Below are positions 61,601-64,000 of a DNA stretch of 64,000 nucleotides, one piece after another; within the stretch, counting starts at the first letter, position 1, and each line of letters opens with the position of its first letter. The notes under the pieces are model-generated. The model worked only from the letters and a program-made list of their open reading frames with translations. It was not told the origin of the DNA and did not search any database. Source of the DNA: Rhyacichthys aspro. Taxonomy: Eukaryota > Chordata > Actinopteri > Gobiiformes > Rhyacichthyidae. Location of the stretch: contig CM072148.1 of the NCBI GenBank assembly GCA_036850595.1, positions 6,685,118-6,749,117 of the forward strand, written 5' to 3'. The position numbers and the translations under genes are program-made.

Positions 61601-63804
61601 TCATGGCTTTGTTTGGATCTGTTCCAGTGGTAGTTGAAGCTGAGTGGGATACCTCAGGCGTTTCAGATCTTCCTCAGCCTATCACAAAACATAAAACACA
61701 TACGGCCATTAAAACACTGCATTATTTTAATTTAGTTTTCATAAAATGCTGACATTTGAAAATGTGCAGACTCATTTGCATTGCTTGTCTGAGTTGAGAC
61801 ATGTACTTGCTGTGCAACTTTGAAGAAAAAAAGTTAACAAACCTTTGCCAGTTCCTCCTTTAGCCTGTTGTATTTTTGCACATTGAATTTTGTCTTGCCA
61901 GCCCCTTTGTAAAAGTAACGGAGGAACTGTCTGTCTTTGGCATCTGCATATACATAATCCTGGAGAAAAATAGAAATAGTATAAATATATTAATTTGTAT
62001 CTGCATAAATGAGTCATTAAAAATGCAAACATTAAAGACGATTCATTTACTTTTGAAATAAAAGCCACTTTGTCTCTGGCTGTGCATTTTTAACTACAAT
62101 GAACTTTAGTCTTGAGGTATCAGGCCTCATTAGTATGGGCTAATGACTTTTAAAACAAGGTTCAGAGTTGTGTTGAAGCTACTTGAAAGCAGAATAAGTT
62201 TGTGTGAATGTGAATTACTATTCTGGACATAGCCTTTGCAGTTTGAGAAGAATCTAACTACAGAGAGTGGACTGATTCACTGTTTCACTGAGACTTGCCT
62301 GCTTGGTGAGGACATAGTAGGCAAAAGCCCCCATACTGGTCGCGTAAGTGATGAAGTATGTAACAGGCTCCATGACGTCCCATGAGTAGACCCACCAGGT
62401 GAGCCAGGCCAGAGCTCCACCCTGGACAGACAGCAGGGCCATGCCAGTCCATAAAACTCTAGAAGAGTGAAACTCTGCTGAGCGGGACAGCTGTGCCTTC
62501 ATCTGAAAACAACAGAGATGAGAGAGCCACATTTAGAACTCCTCTCTAAGATCAGACAGAAAGGAGCGAATGGGATTTTTATTTTGTTGTAGGTGATGGG
62601 ATGTTGTTAGTACCTTCTCCAGAGGTGACAGCTCTTGTTTGAGGGCATCAAGTTTCTCTAACAGCTCCCTTTCCTTCAGTAGGTGGTGTTCAGGAAGGTT
62701 CAAGGCTGTGTGGAGCAGATGTACCACATGTTTCATGTCCTCCATCTCTATGGCATGCTCACTGGACATAGAGACTGCAGGAGAAATATTAACCCAGACA
62801 TTAAATGTGGTGGATAGGATACATGGAGTGAATAGATAAAGATATTATGAATCACAGAAACTATGAAGTGCTTACCTTTTTCAGGAGAGTCAACATTATA
62901 CACCGTGTCATTGATGACAAGCTTGAAGTCCTTGTCAAGCAGAGTTTCTATCAGTGTCTTGTTGGCTACACGCTCTCCATCTGCCAAAAATACACAATAC
63001 CTAGCTCACAACTTGTGTACAGACTTAAGGGTGAGAAAAATTTGCATAAATATACTTAATGTTGACCCAAAAATATAAATGACATGGACCAACCAGTCTG
63101 AACTTGATATGGACTGTGATATGTGGATAGAAAGGCAGCTTAAAAACAGACTTTTTTGTACAGATTTGAGGTGGCGTGAATTAAAGCAGTGATAGCTGTT
63201 GTTTGTGGTGCATATGCGGTCAGTCATGTGAATGATAGTAAAACTTTGCAGTTTGTGGCACAGTAACCTACACTTTGGACTGTCATAATTTAAGTTAGGT
63301 TCCAGAGATGGCATGTTTCTTTTGGCCTATTCACTAAATACACCCACTTTTCAATTTAAATGTTAATCTAAAACAAATCAAGGAAACTGCTGATGCACTG
63401 CCCTCTTTGTAAATTAAAGCCGTTTAGATGGGTATAAACTCAAAGTAGGTTTTTAAAAGCCATCCAGCAACAGCAGAGAATATGGGTTAATGGTTTGTGA
63501 AATTATATTCTGCAGGCACGGAGCCAGTTACTTTTTCACTTTACTAATATACCTAACCTGCAAAACCAGAAGTGCAGGAAACCTCAGGAATGTGTGCTAT
63601 GTGTGGATAGAGAAGAAAACACACTCTGTGCCCTACCCTTGGACAACACAGAGGCTGTGACTCCGGGGTCTTCCTTCTGTAGATCAGCGATCAGGTCCCC
63701 AACATTCATCAGCATCGGTCTGAGGAAGAACAGACACTTCTCATTCCTGGACGGCAACAGCACCTCCAGAACCAGACGGTCATACTTGTATTTTAAAGAG
63801 ACAT
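61601..63804 (-). CDS. mcub: Mitochondrial calcium uniporter dominant-negative subunit beta (5' end missing)
   Basis: Six exons are present on the minus strand: 63637-63804, 62876-62980, 62614-62774, 62299-62502, 61843-61959 and 61601-61678, about 277 residues. The first exon or exons, with the mitochondrial presequence, lie beyond 64,000. The N-terminal matrix domain (LRPMLMNVGDLIADLQ), a coiled coil (KERELLEKLDALKQELSPLEK) and two membrane segments (about 62,335-62,470) flank the pore motif, here WDVMEP. In the linker, ALAWLTWWVYSWD has Trp and Val where MCU has Arg and Glu. Both changes are hallmarks of MCUB, which joins the channel in the inner membrane and lowers calcium uptake. The intron after the pore exon starts with GC (CAG|GCAAGT, 62,299/62,298), a GC-AG intron. 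Convergent with casp6. Confidence 0.94.
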
Positions 63805-64000
63805 CTGCAACAGAACCAGGAACAAGACACATTAATACTAAATATAGCCTGTTTATGAGATCATAGTGACACTTGACTAAGTTTAGTAAAAGTATTCTTA
63901 CAGTCTTAAAGACGACAGGTGACACATTAAAGAAGCTGAGCTAGACATAATTTTCTAGTCTCCCAAAGGTATGGGTGTGCCATTTATTAAATTAACCTCC

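Noticed and set aside
61601..63804. Assignment as mcu
   Set aside because: The Trp and Val substitutions before the pore and the casp6/pla2g12a neighbours fit MCUB.
1..64000. CRISPR arrays, tRNA or rRNA genes, viral or toxin genes
   Set aside because: I saw no spaced repeats, cloverleaf-like sequence, rRNA segments, or viral or toxin coding regions. The only tandem array is the minisatellite.

Overview
The window is vertebrate nuclear DNA, almost certainly from a teleost fish. Its genes are split into many small exons with GT-AG introns, it carries degraded fish-type interspersed repeats, and it joins gene neighbourhoods that sit on two human chromosomes. All gene names rest on my own spliced translations compared with remembered family features; no database search was possible.

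Layout. Positions 1 to about 31,700 hold no recognisable protein-coding gene. This stretch contains several homeodomain-core-rich segments that look like candidate conserved non-coding elements, a 14-copy 20-bp minisatellite (27,261-27,540), and next to it a set of splice-site-bounded segments that may be an unrecognised spliced transcript (to about 28,130). From 31,740 onward the window is gene-dense: psip1 (+, LEDGF-like chromatin reader), snapc3 (-, snRNA-gene transcription factor subunit), ttc39b (+), dnajb14 (+, ER membrane J-protein), pla2g12a (+, secreted group XII phospholipase A2), casp6 (+, executioner caspase) and mcub (-, dominant-negative mitochondrial calcium uniporter subunit, 5' end beyond the window).

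Context. psip1-snapc3-ttc39b keeps the order and relative orientation of human 9p22, and pla2g12a-casp6-mcub keeps that of human 4q25. Here the two blocks are joined through dnajb14 (human 4q23), with about 700 bp between the ttc39b stop and the dnajb14 start. The genes do not form one pathway. psip1 and snapc3 act in nuclear transcription, dnajb14 at the ER, and casp6 and mcub in cell death and mitochondrial calcium control.

Most notable: a decayed DNA-level copy of ttc39b exons 6-7 lies inside snapc3 intron 1, flanked by a direct duplication of about 125 bp of that intron. Others are a GC-AG intron in mcub, a possible short psip1 isoform ending just after an AT-hook-like motif, shared CACGTG promoter motifs in dnajb14 and pla2g12a, and the minisatellite that is open in all three forward frames and runs into a good splice donor.
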